A DNA stretch of 64,000 nucleotides from Gammaproteobacteria bacterium UBA7310 (GCA_002471665.1 DKQK01000071.1:271349-335348), one strand, 5' to 3'. Shown: positions 1-9,524, numbered from the stretch's first letter. A program made the numbers and translations. Notes: generated from the sequence alone by a model not told the origin.

Positions 1-383
1 TGCCCCGCACCGCCAAACAACTCTCCCGTGAGCTGGGCATTCCCACCCCCACCACCCGGGAGATGCTGACGCCGGAAACCAATGTACAACTGGGCACCCA
101 TTACATGCAGCAACTGCAGAAGCGCTTCAACGGTAATATTATCCTCGCCACCGCCGCCTACAATGCCGGCCCCCATCGTGCCAATGCCTGGCAACCGGAA
201 TATCTGCCGGTGAGCGGTGACATCTGGGTGGAGACCATTCCGTTCAGTGAAACCCGCGACTACGTGAAAAACATATTGACCTATCAGGCTATCTACCGGC
301 ATCACCTGGGTAAGGAGGTAAAACTCTCCAACGCCCTGAAAATGATTCCCGCCAAAAAGATGCACGCCACGGTAATGCGATAG
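1..383 (+). CDS. Soluble lytic murein transglycosylase, C-terminal part
   Basis: The frame is open from the window edge, so this is only the 3' end of the gene. The visible part begins with PRTAKQLSRELGIP and continues through a tail with NIILATAAYNAGPHRANAW and FSETRDYVKNIL. These are the last conserved blocks of the Slt70-type catalytic domain (family 1 lytic transglycosylases), which cleaves MurNAc-GlcNAc bonds in periplasmic peptidoglycan with formation of 1,6-anhydroMurNAc. The catalytic glutamate and any signal peptide lie upstream of the window. The family is clear; assignment to slt specifically is inference because the N-terminal alpha-superhelical domain cannot be seen. Confidence 0.85.
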   Translation, partial: PRTAKQLSRELGIPTPTTREMLTPETNVQLGTHYMQQLQKRFNGNIILATAAYNAGPHRANAWQPEYLPVSGDIWVETIPFSETRDYVKNILTYQAIYRHHLGKEVKLSNALKMIPAKKMHATVMR

Positions 384-541
384 ATCCATGTGACGTTCGT
401 CGCAAACCCGCTCGCATCGCTTTCCCATTGCCCTGCAGCCTTTTACTATAGGCCAGTGCATCTGATGGCGTGTTTCGATTCGGCAGTGCGAATCACCCCA
501 CAACGTTCCTGCGTCCCAATAAAACAACAAGGAATACCGCC

Positions 542-1537
542 ATGGCTCGTGCTCACCCGACCCGCCTGTTACCGTGCCTGCTATTCGCACTGTGCTCACT
601 GCTGACGGCCTGCGGCCCCACCAGCGAATTTTCCGCGCAATCACAACTGGACAACAACCAACAGGAATACGGCGTACTCAGTTGGCGTGCCGACACTGAG
701 AAAGTGGACGGTTTTACCATCGAACGCATCAGTATTTCACCGGGGATCGGTGAGGTCGGTTTTTCCGGAGAGACAACCGTGTACCCCACCGCCACCACCA
801 CCTATACCCTGCAGGTGGAAACCCGCAATGACAACGGCCTGGTCTACAATTACACCCGCACAGCAACCGTTTACATCGGTCCGCGGGCGAATTACACAAA
901 GATTCAGGATGCGGCGCTGCGCGGTTGCCTGGAAGACACCGGCAATACACACCTGGAGCAGTTCGATGTGATTTATTGCCTGGATCGCGGCATTGTCCAA
1001 CTGGATGGCATTGAGCAGTTTCAACTGACCCGTTCGGTATCGCTGGATAACAATGAGATTGCGGATCTGTCACCCCTGACGGCGTTACCACAATTAACCG
1101 CGGTCAGCGTTTCCGGTAACGATCTGACCACGCTGGATGCCCTGACCCAATCCACCAGTCTGCGCAACATCGCCGCGCACAACAACCGAATCTTCGACCT
1201 CGGAGCGCTGGCCATGATGCCCCAGATCACCAGCCTGAGCCTTGATAATAACCAGATCACGGATACCTCACCGCTACAGAATCTGACGCAACTGCAGGGG
1301 CTGTCCATCACTTACAATCAGATTGAAGACATAAGCCCGCTGGCAGCCAACACAGAGCTGCTGGCCCTGGACATTTCCAACAATCCCATCAATACCGGCA
1401 TTCTGGATTTAAACACCCTGACCCGGGCTTCGGTGATTCGCAGTGAGAATAACGGTGATGTGCTGTGCCTGACCTACGCGCAGTTACTGCTCGCCCTTGG
1501 CCCGGTGGTGTTGTTTGATCAATGCCGGCTGTTCTGA
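542..1537 (+). CDS. Leucine-rich-repeat lipoprotein (internalin/SDS22-like repeats)
   Basis: The ATG at 542 is preferred over an in-frame ATG at 470 because an AAGGA site precedes it and it starts directly at a lipoprotein signal peptide ending in the lipobox LLTAC (Cys24). A short beta-rich stretch follows the signal. About five 22-residue leucine-rich repeats come next, visible as SLDNNEIADLSPL, SVSGNDLTTLDAL, SLDNNQITDTSPL and LSITYNQIEDISPL. Such repeats form a curved solenoid used for protein binding. The product is predicted to be anchored in the outer or inner membrane facing the periplasm or surface. The ligand is unknown. The gene ends one base from the convergent dehalogenase gene. 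Confidence 0.75.
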   Translation: MARAHPTRLLPCLLFALCSLLTACGPTSEFSAQSQLDNNQQEYGVLSWRADTEKVDGFTIERISISPGIGEVGFSGETTVYPTATTTYTLQVETRNDNGLVYNYTRTATVYIGPRANYTKIQDAALRGCLEDTGNTHLEQFDVIYCLDRGIVQLDGIEQFQLTRSVSLDNNEIADLSPLTALPQLTAVSVSGNDLTTLDALTQSTSLRNIAAHNNRIFDLGALAMMPQITSLSLDNNQITDTSPLQNLTQLQGLSITYNQIEDISPLAANTELLALDISNNPINTGILDLNTLTRASVIRSENNGDVLCLTYAQLLLALGPVVLFDQCRLF

Positions 1538-2434
1538 TCAGCCGATGGTGGCCAGCAAATCATTTATGGCCCGGGCAAAGGGCACCGGGGAATCCTCCTG
1601 CAGAAAATGGCCGCCCACCAACGTCTGATGTGGCAGGCCCTGTGCACCGGGGATCCGCTCCTGCATAAACCTGTCGCCGCCGCGGGTAATGGGATCGCCG
1701 TTACTGAAGGTAGTCAGAAACGGCTTACTCCATTTTTCCAACACCTGCCAGGCTGCCCGGTTGGCTGCAGTAGCCGGATCGTCAGGCGTCACCGGTACCA
1801 ACCGCGGAAAAGCACGGGCACCGGCTTTGTATTTGGAAGAAGGAAACGGCGCATCGTAGGCTTTGCGTTCCTCCGGCCCCAGTGTTTTAAAGGTTGCGGA
1901 ATTAATGATGCGTGCAATGGGAAACCAGGGGCTGTACAGGGCGAAGTTTTTCCACAGCTTAAAAGCCGCTGGAACCTTATTGTCGCCGGTGGGCAACATC
2001 CCGTTCCCCACCACAATCGCCTTGAAGCGCGGCTCCTGTTCCGCCGCCAGACGCAGGCCGATCAACGATCCCCAATCCTGGCAAACCAAGGTGATGTTGT
2101 TGAGGTCCAGCTTCTCCACAAACGCCAGCATCCAGTCCATGTGTGACTGATAGGAATAATCCGCCAGCGCAGTGGGCTTATCCGACTTACCGAATCCAAT
2201 CAGGTCCGGAGCAATCACCCGGTGCCCGGCGGCAGCCACGATGGGAATCATATGCCGGTACAGATAACTCCAGCTGGGTTCACCGTGCAGCATCAGAACA
2301 GGATCAGCGGAGGCAGGGCCCTCATCCAGATAATGCATTCGCATGCCATTGGAGCCGATCTCACAATAGTGAGCTGTGAACGGATAATCCGCCAGACGCT
2401 CAAAACAGTTTTCCGGGGTACGCACAAATTCCAT
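1538..2434 (-). CDS. Haloalkane dehalogenase (alpha/beta hydrolase, HLD-I type)
   Basis: This 298-residue alpha/beta hydrolase carries the features of haloalkane dehalogenases (EC 3.8.1.5), which hydrolyse carbon-halogen bonds to an alcohol and a halide. HGEPSW (residues 50-55) supplies the oxyanion hole. The nucleophile elbow is CQDWGS with Asp120, and the adjacent Trp121 is the usual halide-binding residue. The acid is probably Asp247 in NGDPIT, and the base is His276 in GGHFLQED. HGE rather than HGN and an acid after strand 7 point to subfamily I (DhlA/DhmA-like). The enzyme is probably cytoplasmic, with no signal peptide. It is transcribed towards the LRR lipoprotein and lies downstream of an esterase gene on the same strand. 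Actual substrates cannot be told from sequence. Confidence 0.85.
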   Translation of the reverse strand: MEFVRTPENCFERLADYPFTAHYCEIGSNGMRMHYLDEGPASADPVLMLHGEPSWSYLYRHMIPIVAAAGHRVIAPDLIGFGKSDKPTALADYSYQSHMDWMLAFVEKLDLNNITLVCQDWGSLIGLRLAAEQEPRFKAIVVGNGMLPTGDNKVPAAFKLWKNFALYSPWFPIARIINSATFKTLGPEERKAYDAPFPSSKYKAGARAFPRLVPVTPDDPATAANRAAWQVLEKWSKPFLTTFSNGDPITRGGDRFMQERIPGAQGLPHQTLVGGHFLQEDSPVPFARAINDLLATIG

Positions 2435-2477
2435 ATCAATCTCCGCTCCAAGGGGCCCGACCGTGAAAAGTCAAAGC

Positions 2478-3743
2478 CTAGGCTTGAAAGATTTTTTTGC
2501 AGCGCCGGGATATGGTGGTCAACAACATCACCAGACGTGGTACATGACTGCCAATAACCGGATTGCCCGAAGTCAGTAATGAAACCGAAATCATGCGCTC
2601 AGGATCAGCCCAGCAGAAGTTATTGGTCAGGCCAATGTGGCCATAGGCTTTCGGCGCCGCCGGCCCAAACAAACCAATGGGATAGTTGCCCAACATCATA
2701 CCCGCGCTGTAACGCATGGGAAACAACAAGGTTCGATCCAATTCGGTGGCGTTCACTTCCCGCACCGCCCGTTCAATGGTGACCGGCTGAAAAATACGGG
2801 TGCCTTCATGATCCCCGCCGCTCAGCAGGCATTGGAAAAAACGGGAACACTCTTCGGCAGTGGCGGTAATGTTTCCGGCCGGAATAATCTGCTGATAAAA
2901 ACGCGGATCGTTGGACAGCTCAATGGCGGTGGCCAGGTCTGCCCCAAGAATGCGTTTGATAAACTGCTTTACCGGAAACATCACCGGAAAGCCGGTCAGG
3001 TAATTGGTGGCCACCTCTGGAAAGCGCTCATCCGGGCAACCGTAATTAAAATTGCGCATGCCCATGGGCTCCTGCACATTTTTGCGAATATACTCGGCGA
3101 TATTCTCGCCGGTAATACGCTGCACCAATTCACCCAGCACGTAGCCGCCGGTAAGGGCATGGTAGGCCAGTTCGCGCCCATGCACGTTGGTGGGTTCGGC
3201 GTTGTAGATCAGGTTCATAATGGCATCATGATCAAACAACACTGTCGGATCGATGTTCTTGAACGATGCGATACCGGCCCGGTGCGACAGTATCTGCTGT
3301 ACCGTAATGCGCTTTTTACCGTGAGCGGCGAACTCCGGTATGTAAAAGCTGACCGGATTCATCAGGTTAATTTGGTTGCGCTCCTCCAGCAAATGGATGA
3401 GCATGGCGGTAATCGCCTTGGAAGCGGAAAACAAACAGAACGGTGTGTCCGGCGTGGCCACGATTTTTTCGCCGCTTTCACCAGGCCCGTTGCCTTTGGC
3501 GTGGCCGATGGAGCGATTCAGCAGGATCTCACCATGCCGGCGAATACAAATGGACAACGCCGGATAGGCTCCGGTCCGATACAAATCCTTTACCGCCTTC
3601 CAGATCACATGACGATCGTGGTCGGTGAGCCCCAGCAGCTCCGGGTCCATTTCGTTGTCGGCAATGCGGGTAATCCCGCGCAAAGATTTGGGTACCTGAA
3701 TATTGTTTTCGATCATCCCCAATGGGTTCGGTAATGCCATCAT
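2478..3743 (-). CDS. Serine beta-lactamase-family esterase
   Basis: The protein has the class C beta-lactamase/penicillin-binding fold used by EstB-type esterases. The SxxK nucleophile motif is in LFSASKAITAMLIHLLEE. The second-motif tyrosine is probably in the YHALTGGYVLGELV region. A late GHIGLTNNF block stands where KTG/HxG occurs in this family. There is no signal peptide, so a cytoplasmic ester hydrolase is more likely than a true beta-lactamase. I take the ATG at 3743; the frame stays open to a TTG at 3794. The dehalogenase gene follows 43 bases downstream on the same strand, so the two may be co-transcribed. The substrate is unknown. Confidence 0.8.
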   Translation of the reverse strand: MMALPNPLGMIENNIQVPKSLRGITRIADNEMDPELLGLTDHDRHVIWKAVKDLYRTGAYPALSICIRRHGEILLNRSIGHAKGNGPGESGEKIVATPDTPFCLFSASKAITAMLIHLLEERNQINLMNPVSFYIPEFAAHGKKRITVQQILSHRAGIASFKNIDPTVLFDHDAIMNLIYNAEPTNVHGRELAYHALTGGYVLGELVQRITGENIAEYIRKNVQEPMGMRNFNYGCPDERFPEVATNYLTGFPVMFPVKQFIKRILGADLATAIELSNDPRFYQQIIPAGNITATAEECSRFFQCLLSGGDHEGTRIFQPVTIERAVREVNATELDRTLLFPMRYSAGMMLGNYPIGLFGPAAPKAYGHIGLTNNFCWADPERMISVSLLTSGNPVIGSHVPRLVMLLTTISRRCKKIFQA

Positions 3744-4047
3744 CTCGACTACTGCTTCCGCCGCGGCGGCCCCTCTGTTGTTCTGTCTGCACAACCTGAC
3801 TACGGGGAAACCCCCAGCAAATCAGCACCTTTCGGATAAATAAGGCCATAAGCCTACGAAAAATTATACACCCTGTCGACCAATTCATCTCGCTTGACTG
3901 ATTGACCACTTAACAGCATACCTTCAGGGCCATAAAGCGTGTAAAATGACTGCGCATTTCCCGATTTCATTTAGGCCCAGACCAAGGAATGTGCTTGGGA
4001 ATGCCGACATTCACGGAAGACTCTTCGACTTTTCAAGGTGTTACCTC

Positions 4048-5373
4048 ATGGCAACAGACAGACCCGGAATCAACAGGCTCAGCGCCACCATTAAGGGCGC
4101 ATTTCGAATCGGCCAGACCGTGCGCATTCTGGCACAAACCGGCATGGAGTGGATCATGGGTGACCGGCCACCAGCCCCTAAGCTGCTGCGTCAGACCTTC
4201 GAGCGACTGGGTACCACCTACATCAAATTGGGGCAGTTCATCGCCAGCTCACCGTCTGTTTTCCCGGACGATTATGTGGAAGAGTTCCAACTGTGCCTGG
4301 ACAAGACCACCCCGGTACCGTTTTACATCATGAAACGGGTGCTGGAAAAAGAACTGGGAAAATCCCTGGAAACCGTGTTTGCGGAATTTGATCCGGTGCC
4401 CCTGGCCTCGGCTTCCATTGCCCAGGTCTATGCCGCCAAACTGGTCACCGGCGAAGACGTGGTGGTGAAAGTACAGAAACCCGGCGTGGAAAACATCCTG
4501 CTCACCGACCTCAATTTCCTCTATGTGGGCGCCAGAGTACTGGAATATTTTGTGCCCAACCTGGCCATGGCCTCCCTCTCCGACATCGTCGATGAAATAC
4601 AGAAAGGCATGCTGGCAGAATGTGACTTTTATCAGGAAGCCAGTAACATCGGCGACTTTCACCAGTTTCTGGAAGAGACCGGCAACACCCAGGCCACCGC
4701 CCCCCGGGTTTATGAGCAAGCCTCTACCATGCGGGTACTGACCATGGAGCGCTTCTATGGCGTGCCGTTTACTGATCTGGAGAGCATTCAACATATCGTT
4801 CCCGATCCGGAATCCTCCCTCATCACCGCCATGAACACCTGGTTCTCCAGCCTGTTGTTCTGCGAATCCTTCCATGCCGATGTGCATGCCGGCAACCTGC
4901 TGGTATTGAAAGACGGCCGCATCGGCTTCATCGATTTTGGAATTGTGGGCCGCATCAAACCCAGCACCTGGGAATCCGTATCCAAATTCATCTGGGCCAT
5001 CGGCCAGGAGAATTATCGGGAAATGGCGGAATCCATGCTGGGTATCGGCATGACCGACACCGAGGTGAACACCGAACGCCTGGCACAGGATATTGAAGCC
5101 CTTTACTCCAGCATGGATCGAGTGCTGCCGGACATGGATCTACACGCCGGTGACATGGCCTCCATCAGCGAGCACGAGGTCAATAAGGTGATGATGGATC
5201 TGGTGGGCATCGGCAAACGCCACGGCATTCACTTTCCCCGCGAATTTGCCCTGTTGCTGAAACAATTGCTGTACTTCGACCGCTATGTTCGCCTGTTGGC
5301 CATGGAGTCCAACATCTACATGGATGAGCGCTTGAACATCACACCGGATATGGACTGGAATATGATCCACTGA
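4048..5373 (+). CDS. ABC1/ADCK (UbiB-like) atypical kinase
   Basis: About 441 residues in the ABC1 atypical kinase family. The KxGQ motif is in YIKLGQFIASSP, the Ala-rich loop is LASASIAQVYAAKL, the ATP-site lysine is in VVVKVQKPG, the catalytic segment is FHADVHAGNLL and the metal-binding motif is IDFGIVGR. UbiB-family proteins hydrolyse ATP to support ubiquinone synthesis or lipid handling. This copy has no C-terminal membrane helices, and the real ubiB is normally next to ubiE/ubiJ, so a lipid-related paralogue is more likely. The ATG at 4048 has AAGGTG in front; an upstream in-frame ATG at 3946 lacks such support. A second member of the family lies at 7682-9022. Confidence 0.8.
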   Translation: MATDRPGINRLSATIKGAFRIGQTVRILAQTGMEWIMGDRPPAPKLLRQTFERLGTTYIKLGQFIASSPSVFPDDYVEEFQLCLDKTTPVPFYIMKRVLEKELGKSLETVFAEFDPVPLASASIAQVYAAKLVTGEDVVVKVQKPGVENILLTDLNFLYVGARVLEYFVPNLAMASLSDIVDEIQKGMLAECDFYQEASNIGDFHQFLEETGNTQATAPRVYEQASTMRVLTMERFYGVPFTDLESIQHIVPDPESSLITAMNTWFSSLLFCESFHADVHAGNLLVLKDGRIGFIDFGIVGRIKPSTWESVSKFIWAIGQENYREMAESMLGIGMTDTEVNTERLAQDIEALYSSMDRVLPDMDLHAGDMASISEHEVNKVMMDLVGIGKRHGIHFPREFALLLKQLLYFDRYVRLLAMESNIYMDERLNITPDMDWNMIH

Positions 5374-5398
5374 TCCCGGTCAGGCACTGTAAAAATAG

Positions 5399-5429
5399 GC
5401 GATTGGGTGACAAACGCTCACCCAATCGC
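5399..5429 (-). terminator. Rho-independent terminator for the SDR/acyltransferase pair
   Basis: A perfect 12-bp inverted repeat (GCGATTGGGTGA at 5399-5410 and its complement at 5418-5429, seven-base loop) lies between two convergent genes. On the minus strand the hairpin is followed by TATTTTT, which suits termination of the leftward pair 5453-7221. On the plus strand there is no T tract. Confidence 0.75.
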
Positions 5430-5452
5430 ACTCACTTCCCCGTGAAACCTGA

Positions 5453-6406
5453 TCAGAGAATACCCATCTCTTTTTTCTCCCGGTAGTAGGAAAAAATATC
5501 ATCCAGGCTACGTCGCGGCTTGAAGCCGAAAGTCTTGTTGAAAAGACTACCATCGATGATCACCGGATACTTGTAGTAGTTCACAAGATAGGGCGGCCAG
5601 CCTTTCCAGTTCATACGCTTGCTGATCAGTTTCGGCAGCCCTTCCGGAATCGAAGGAATGGGCATGCGCCGACAGCCGCATTGGGTAACGGCCTCCTGAT
5701 AACTGACCCAATCGTCGGTGGACACATTATAAATACCCGGCTTGTTCTGTTTGAACGCCAGGGTAACCGCGTGGGCCATGTCTTCTACATGAATAAACTG
5801 CATCATGGGGGAGAAGCCCATCAACACCGGCGCCATTTTACTGGATAACAACAGGCTCAGAGAGTTTAACACCCCCGGCCCGGAAATGTTGCAGGGCCGC
5901 AAAATGGTAATGTTCAACTCCGGATACTTCCACAGGTAAATATTGGCGAGATTCTCCAGTTCCACGGAATCCACCAGATCCATGGTCAGCTCGGACGCCT
6001 TCAGGGGTGCCTCTTCGGTCAGCAACGCCGGATTGTAGGGGCTGGCACCGTACACATAATAGGTGGACAGCACCACCACCTTGCGCACATCGTACTTATG
6101 GCACAGATCCAGTAGCCTCTGAGTACCCAGAACATTATGGTTGTAACGGTTGCGATGGGTGGACTCGTACAAGCCCATGCGCCCCAAGTGAATCACCGCC
6201 TCCAACTTGTGTTTGCGGAAGATATCCTCGAATCCACGCTTATTGTATTCGACCCGGTAACTGGACATCCCTTCGTCCAACTGCACCCGCCGGCGAAAAT
6301 CCACCAGCACAACGTGGTAATCCTTTTTCAGTTCATTAATCACATACTGCGCCAGAGAACCACCGGCGCCGGTCACCAGAACTTCAGGTTTATGTTTGTG
6401 AATCAT
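5453..6406 (-). CDS. NAD(P)-dependent epimerase/SDR-like protein with altered active site
   Basis: An extended short-chain dehydrogenase fold. The Rossmann motif VTGAGGSLA is near residue 11 and an aspartate ends beta-2 (VLVDF). STYYVYG and a late RPCNISGPG block follow. Where the family has YxxxK the sequence reads DLVDSVELEN, so both the catalytic tyrosine and lysine appear to be missing. That suggests a binding or regulatory role rather than normal oxidoreductase chemistry. The ATG at 6406 overlaps the stop of the acyltransferase gene by four bases (ATGA), indicating translational coupling. The partnership suggests a lipid or envelope role, which is inference. Confidence 0.7.
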   Translation of the reverse strand: MIHKHKPEVLVTGAGGSLAQYVINELKKDYHVVLVDFRRRVQLDEGMSSYRVEYNKRGFEDIFRKHKLEAVIHLGRMGLYESTHRNRYNHNVLGTQRLLDLCHKYDVRKVVVLSTYYVYGASPYNPALLTEEAPLKASELTMDLVDSVELENLANIYLWKYPELNITILRPCNISGPGVLNSLSLLLSSKMAPVLMGFSPMMQFIHVEDMAHAVTLAFKQNKPGIYNVSTDDWVSYQEAVTQCGCRRMPIPSIPEGLPKLISKRMNWKGWPPYLVNYYKYPVIIDGSLFNKTFGFKPRRSLDDIFSYYREKKEMGIL

Positions 6407-7221
6407 TCGAACCACCCACTCCTTTCCTGCAAACCACGCTGTATTAACGCGTTAATCTCATCCTTTACCCGTTCCACCTTCACAGCCACCTCATCCTCGC
6501 CGCCAATGGGGCCCGCAAACGTCATGGGTTTACCAAAATACAACCGCACCTTGGCCGGCAACGGTATGGGGGTGGTGACCGGAAAATAGGGCATTCCGAA
6601 CAGGCGGGCCAGCCGTTTCAGATGAAACGGGGTGGGCATGGTTTCTTCACAACCCACAATCCCCACTGGAACGATGGGGGTGTTTTCGGTGATGGCCAGA
6701 TGCATGAAACCCAGACCGAAGCGCTGCAGCTTGTAGCGTTTGTCCCAGGTTTTGCCGGACCCGCGCACCCCTTCCGGAAACACCACAATGGCCTCTTCGT
6801 TACGCAGCATCTTGGCGCAGTTTATGGGATCCCCCAACACCGCCCCCATCTCATTAAAGATGTTACCGACGAACGGAATCGTGGGAAACCAGCGTTCCAC
6901 CATCACCCGCACAGCCCTAGGTGTATGGGGGTTGGTGGCCATGGCGTAGCCCACCAGGCTGCCATCAAAAGGTAACTGACCACTGTGATTGGCAATCACC
7001 AGCAAACGGCCGTTGGCGGGTATGTTTTCCAGCCCAAAGGCCTCCACCCGGAAGTAGTCTTCATAGATGGGCCGCATCACACTCAATGCGATTTTGACCG
7101 CGTCGGTGTTGTACCCCCATGGATCATAGCCAAAGGAACCCACCGGCTTTGGTATCTTATCCACCACGGCCTCCGTCGCCTCGGAGACCAGTAGGTTTTT
7201 CAACAAATTTCGGACACTCAT
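6403..7221 (-). CDS. PlsC-type glycerolipid/lysophospholipid acyltransferase
   Basis: About 272 residues from the ATG at 7221, which has a good GAAAGGCGAGAG ribosome site; an in-frame extension to 7353 lacks one. The acyltransferase block I is NHSGQLPFDG, with the His and Asp further apart than in classical HX4D. Block III is FPEGVRGSGK, and a later IVPVGIVG corresponds to block IV. Enzymes of this fold transfer acyl groups from acyl-CoA or acyl-ACP to lysophospholipids or glycerol-phosphate at the inner membrane. It is the first gene of a coupled pair with the SDR-like gene and is flanked by two ABC1 kinase genes, which suggests a lipid-linked neighbourhood. Confidence 0.8.
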   Translation of the reverse strand: MSVRNLLKNLLVSEATEAVVDKIPKPVGSFGYDPWGYNTDAVKIALSVMRPIYEDYFRVEAFGLENIPANGRLLVIANHSGQLPFDGSLVGYAMATNPHTPRAVRVMVERWFPTIPFVGNIFNEMGAVLGDPINCAKMLRNEEAIVVFPEGVRGSGKTWDKRYKLQRFGLGFMHLAITENTPIVPVGIVGCEETMPTPFHLKRLARLFGMPYFPVTTPIPLPAKVRLYFGKPMTFAGPIGGEDEVAVKVERVKDEINALIQRGLQERSGWFE

Positions 7222-7681
7222 GCACTCTCGCCTTTCATATTCCCGATCGGGCCCATATCCCTGCCCGTAGATTAAACACGCTCCCGCCGCAGGCCATTCC
7301 GGGCCGGCACTGACAGGTGTGAACTCTCTCCGATTTTTGATGCTCGCATGCATCGACGATGAAACAGGACGGAAGATGTTATTGTTTTAGGAAGGTACTG
7401 CCGCGGCATTGACGGGCAAATCGGTGCTCACCCTGCCGCTTTAAATTTTTTGAGCCGTCCAATAGAGCGCATTATAACAAACTTTTGATTCCTAACAGTA
7501 ATCCTGGAGACAGCGAAATTGGGTGTACAGGCTATTTACACCAGCGGACGTCTGGCTTAGAGTCGCAAGGTTCGACTGGTTCCCATTAGCCGTAATTTTG
7601 AACAAAACCCACGCATATAAGTCAATAAAACAACTAAAATAAAATCATGCGGTCTTTAGCGACACAGAGGAAATCCAGATC
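7222..7681. other. Intergenic region between divergent genes
   Basis: This stretch of 460 bases separates the divergent acyltransferase (minus) and ABC1 kinase (plus) genes. The part nearest 7600-7680 is AT-rich and ends in a GAGGA ribosome site before the GTG at 7682. It presumably holds both promoters, but I see no box pair good enough to name and no convincing small gene or hairpin. Confidence 0.4.
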
Positions 7682-9022
7682 GTGGCCAATGAAAAAGACG
7701 ATAAACGCTTCAAGGCGACCACCCCCGGCAAGCGCTTTCTAAAGCTGGCGGGCATGTCTGCCAGCATCGCAAAAAACGTTGCAAGTCATAAGGTTAAGGG
7801 GCTGTTCAGAGATGACGCTGCCCACGCCCAAAGCCAGGAACAATTGTATTCCGATATCGGCAGGCAGATCGCCCAGACACTGGGGGAAATGAAAGGAGCG
7901 GTCATGAAAGTGGGGCAAATCGCCTCGCAAGTGAAAGACATGCTGCCCGATGAAGTGGCCAGTGCACTGGAGGTACTGCAGAAAGAATCCCCTCCCATGC
8001 CCTACCCCATGATCCGGCGTCAACTCATCAAAGCCCTGGGCGACACCCCGGAAAACCTGTTTGCCCATTTTGATGAAACCCCCTTTGCGGCCGCGTCCAT
8101 CGGGCAGGTACACCGCGCGCTCACCAAAGAAGGCGAGGAATGCGTGGTGAAAATTCAGTACCCCGGGGTCAAGGAATCCTGCGATTCGGACCTGAAACAC
8201 CTGAAACGGGCCCTGAAGCTGGCCGGTCTGGTGAAGGTAAGCCCGGAAGTGATCGACCAGACCTTTGAAGAAATCCGGCGCATGCTCTACGAGGAGCTGG
8301 ATTACGTACATGAAGCGGAGAACATCAAGTTATTCCGCGACTATTACCAAAACCACCCCTACATCATCATGCCGGAGCTGATTGAATCCCTGTCCTCGGA
8401 AACCGTACTGACCCTGACCTATGTGGAAGGTGACCCGTTACAGAAAGTGAAGGAACCGGAATACAGCCAGGACACCATCAATCTCATCGGCTACCGTATT
8501 TTTGAAACCTTCGGCCGTCAGATATACGATTTGCGCGCCGTGCATTCCGATCCGCACCCCGGTAACTTTGCCTTTCGCCCGGATGGCCGCATTGTGCTTT
8601 ACGACTTTGGTGCTGTAAAACGGATTCCCGAAGAGACCATTGATAAGCTGCGTAAACTGGTGAGCGATGCCATTGCCGGTAATGTGGATACTCTGGATGA
8701 ACACCTGCTGGCCATTGGTGTACGCCAACTGGGGGGCAAGGAACCCGACCACGAGTTCTACAACGAATGGCTGGATATCTTTATGGCGCCGTTCAGGGAT
8801 TACGAAGCGTTCGATTTCTCGGAATCCAACTTGCACAAGCGGATCATGGGCAAATTCAAACGGGACGGTTTGAAATACATCGGCTCCTTCCAGCCTTCGC
8901 CGGAAACCATGCATGTGGACCGCGTCATCAGTGGCCACTATTGGACCATGGTGGATCTGGGGGTAAAAGTCTCGTTCCGGCCCCTGGTGGATGAGATCGT
9001 GCTGCGAAAAGCCGCCGCATAG
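7682..9022 (+). CDS. ABC1/AarF-like atypical kinase
   Basis: A 446-residue ABC1 family protein of the AarF/ADCK3 type. It starts at a GTG with GAGGA nine bases upstream. Motifs in order are the KxGQ block KVGQIASQVKDMLP, the Ala-rich loop FAAASIGQVHRAL, the lysine in CVVKIQYPG, the catalytic HSDPHPGNFAF and the metal-binding YDFGAVKRI. No membrane helices are evident. It differs from the 4048-5373 paralogue in lacking the long N-terminal insert, so the two are not a recent duplication. Family members support quinone or lipid metabolism by ATP hydrolysis; the client here is unknown. Confidence 0.85.
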   Translation: MANEKDDKRFKATTPGKRFLKLAGMSASIAKNVASHKVKGLFRDDAAHAQSQEQLYSDIGRQIAQTLGEMKGAVMKVGQIASQVKDMLPDEVASALEVLQKESPPMPYPMIRRQLIKALGDTPENLFAHFDETPFAAASIGQVHRALTKEGEECVVKIQYPGVKESCDSDLKHLKRALKLAGLVKVSPEVIDQTFEEIRRMLYEELDYVHEAENIKLFRDYYQNHPYIIMPELIESLSSETVLTLTYVEGDPLQKVKEPEYSQDTINLIGYRIFETFGRQIYDLRAVHSDPHPGNFAFRPDGRIVLYDFGAVKRIPEETIDKLRKLVSDAIAGNVDTLDEHLLAIGVRQLGGKEPDHEFYNEWLDIFMAPFRDYEAFDFSESNLHKRIMGKFKRDGLKYIGSFQPSPETMHVDRVISGHYWTMVDLGVKVSFRPLVDEIVLRKAAA

Positions 9023-9041
9023 GCGGGGCGGCCTGTTCCCC

Positions 9042-9524
9042 CTACTGGTAGATCACCCGCTCAGGCTCTATGCGCTGGCTGCCATACCAGTTCATGGGGC
9101 GCAGGGTGACGATAATGTCTTCTGCCTTTAACCCGTGGACCGGCAGGGGCTGCATTAGCTCGATTTGGCTCTTTCCCTCAAAGACCGGAAAAACCTGGCG
9201 ATTCATCGCCACAAACTTTTCCCCGGGCACCTCCACTTTCAGCAACATATCCACATAGAAGGTATAGGGCACATTGTCTCCCCGGGCCTCCAGCTGCGCC
9301 GAGCTTTTCAGGCGTGGTTGGAACATCTGCTCTTCTAGGGTGAGGGTCTGCCGGGAGATAACGAATTCAAGCTTGGGCACTTGCTCCAGTGCCTGCAGGC
9401 GCTGCTGCTGAACGGCCAGCTGTTCGCTCAGTTCATCCAGGCGTGCGGAGCCCTCCCCGCCACACCCGGTTACTGACATGGTGATTGCCAGCAGCCACCC
9501 TGCTCCCCGGCTCTGCCCTATCAT
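9042..9524 (-). CDS. Small coiled-coil lipoprotein
   Basis: 160 residues with an N-terminal lipoprotein signal whose lipobox is SVTGC. A predicted coiled-coil follows (LDELSEQLAVQQQRLQAL), then a beta-rich C-terminal region. The start overlaps the stop of the MltC-like gene by four bases (ATGA), so the two are translationally coupled and probably share a periplasmic cell-wall task. I do not recognise the family. Confidence 0.65.
   Translation of the reverse strand: MIGQSRGAGWLLAITMSVTGCGGEGSARLDELSEQLAVQQQRLQALEQVPKLEFVISRQTLTLEEQMFQPRLKSSAQLEARGDNVPYTFYVDMLLKVEVPGEKFVAMNRQVFPVFEGKSQIELMQPLPVHGLKAEDIIVTLRPMNWYGSQRIEPERVIYQ

Noticed and set aside
2637..3734. Long plus-strand open frame opposite the beta-lactamase-type esterase
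   Set aside because: The minus-strand frame has clear family motifs; the opposite frame has none and is a by-product of GC-rich codon usage.
7599..7660. Sigma70 promoter for the ABC1 kinase gene at 7682
   Set aside because: TTGAAC and TATAAG are present but the spacer is too short; no convincing pair.
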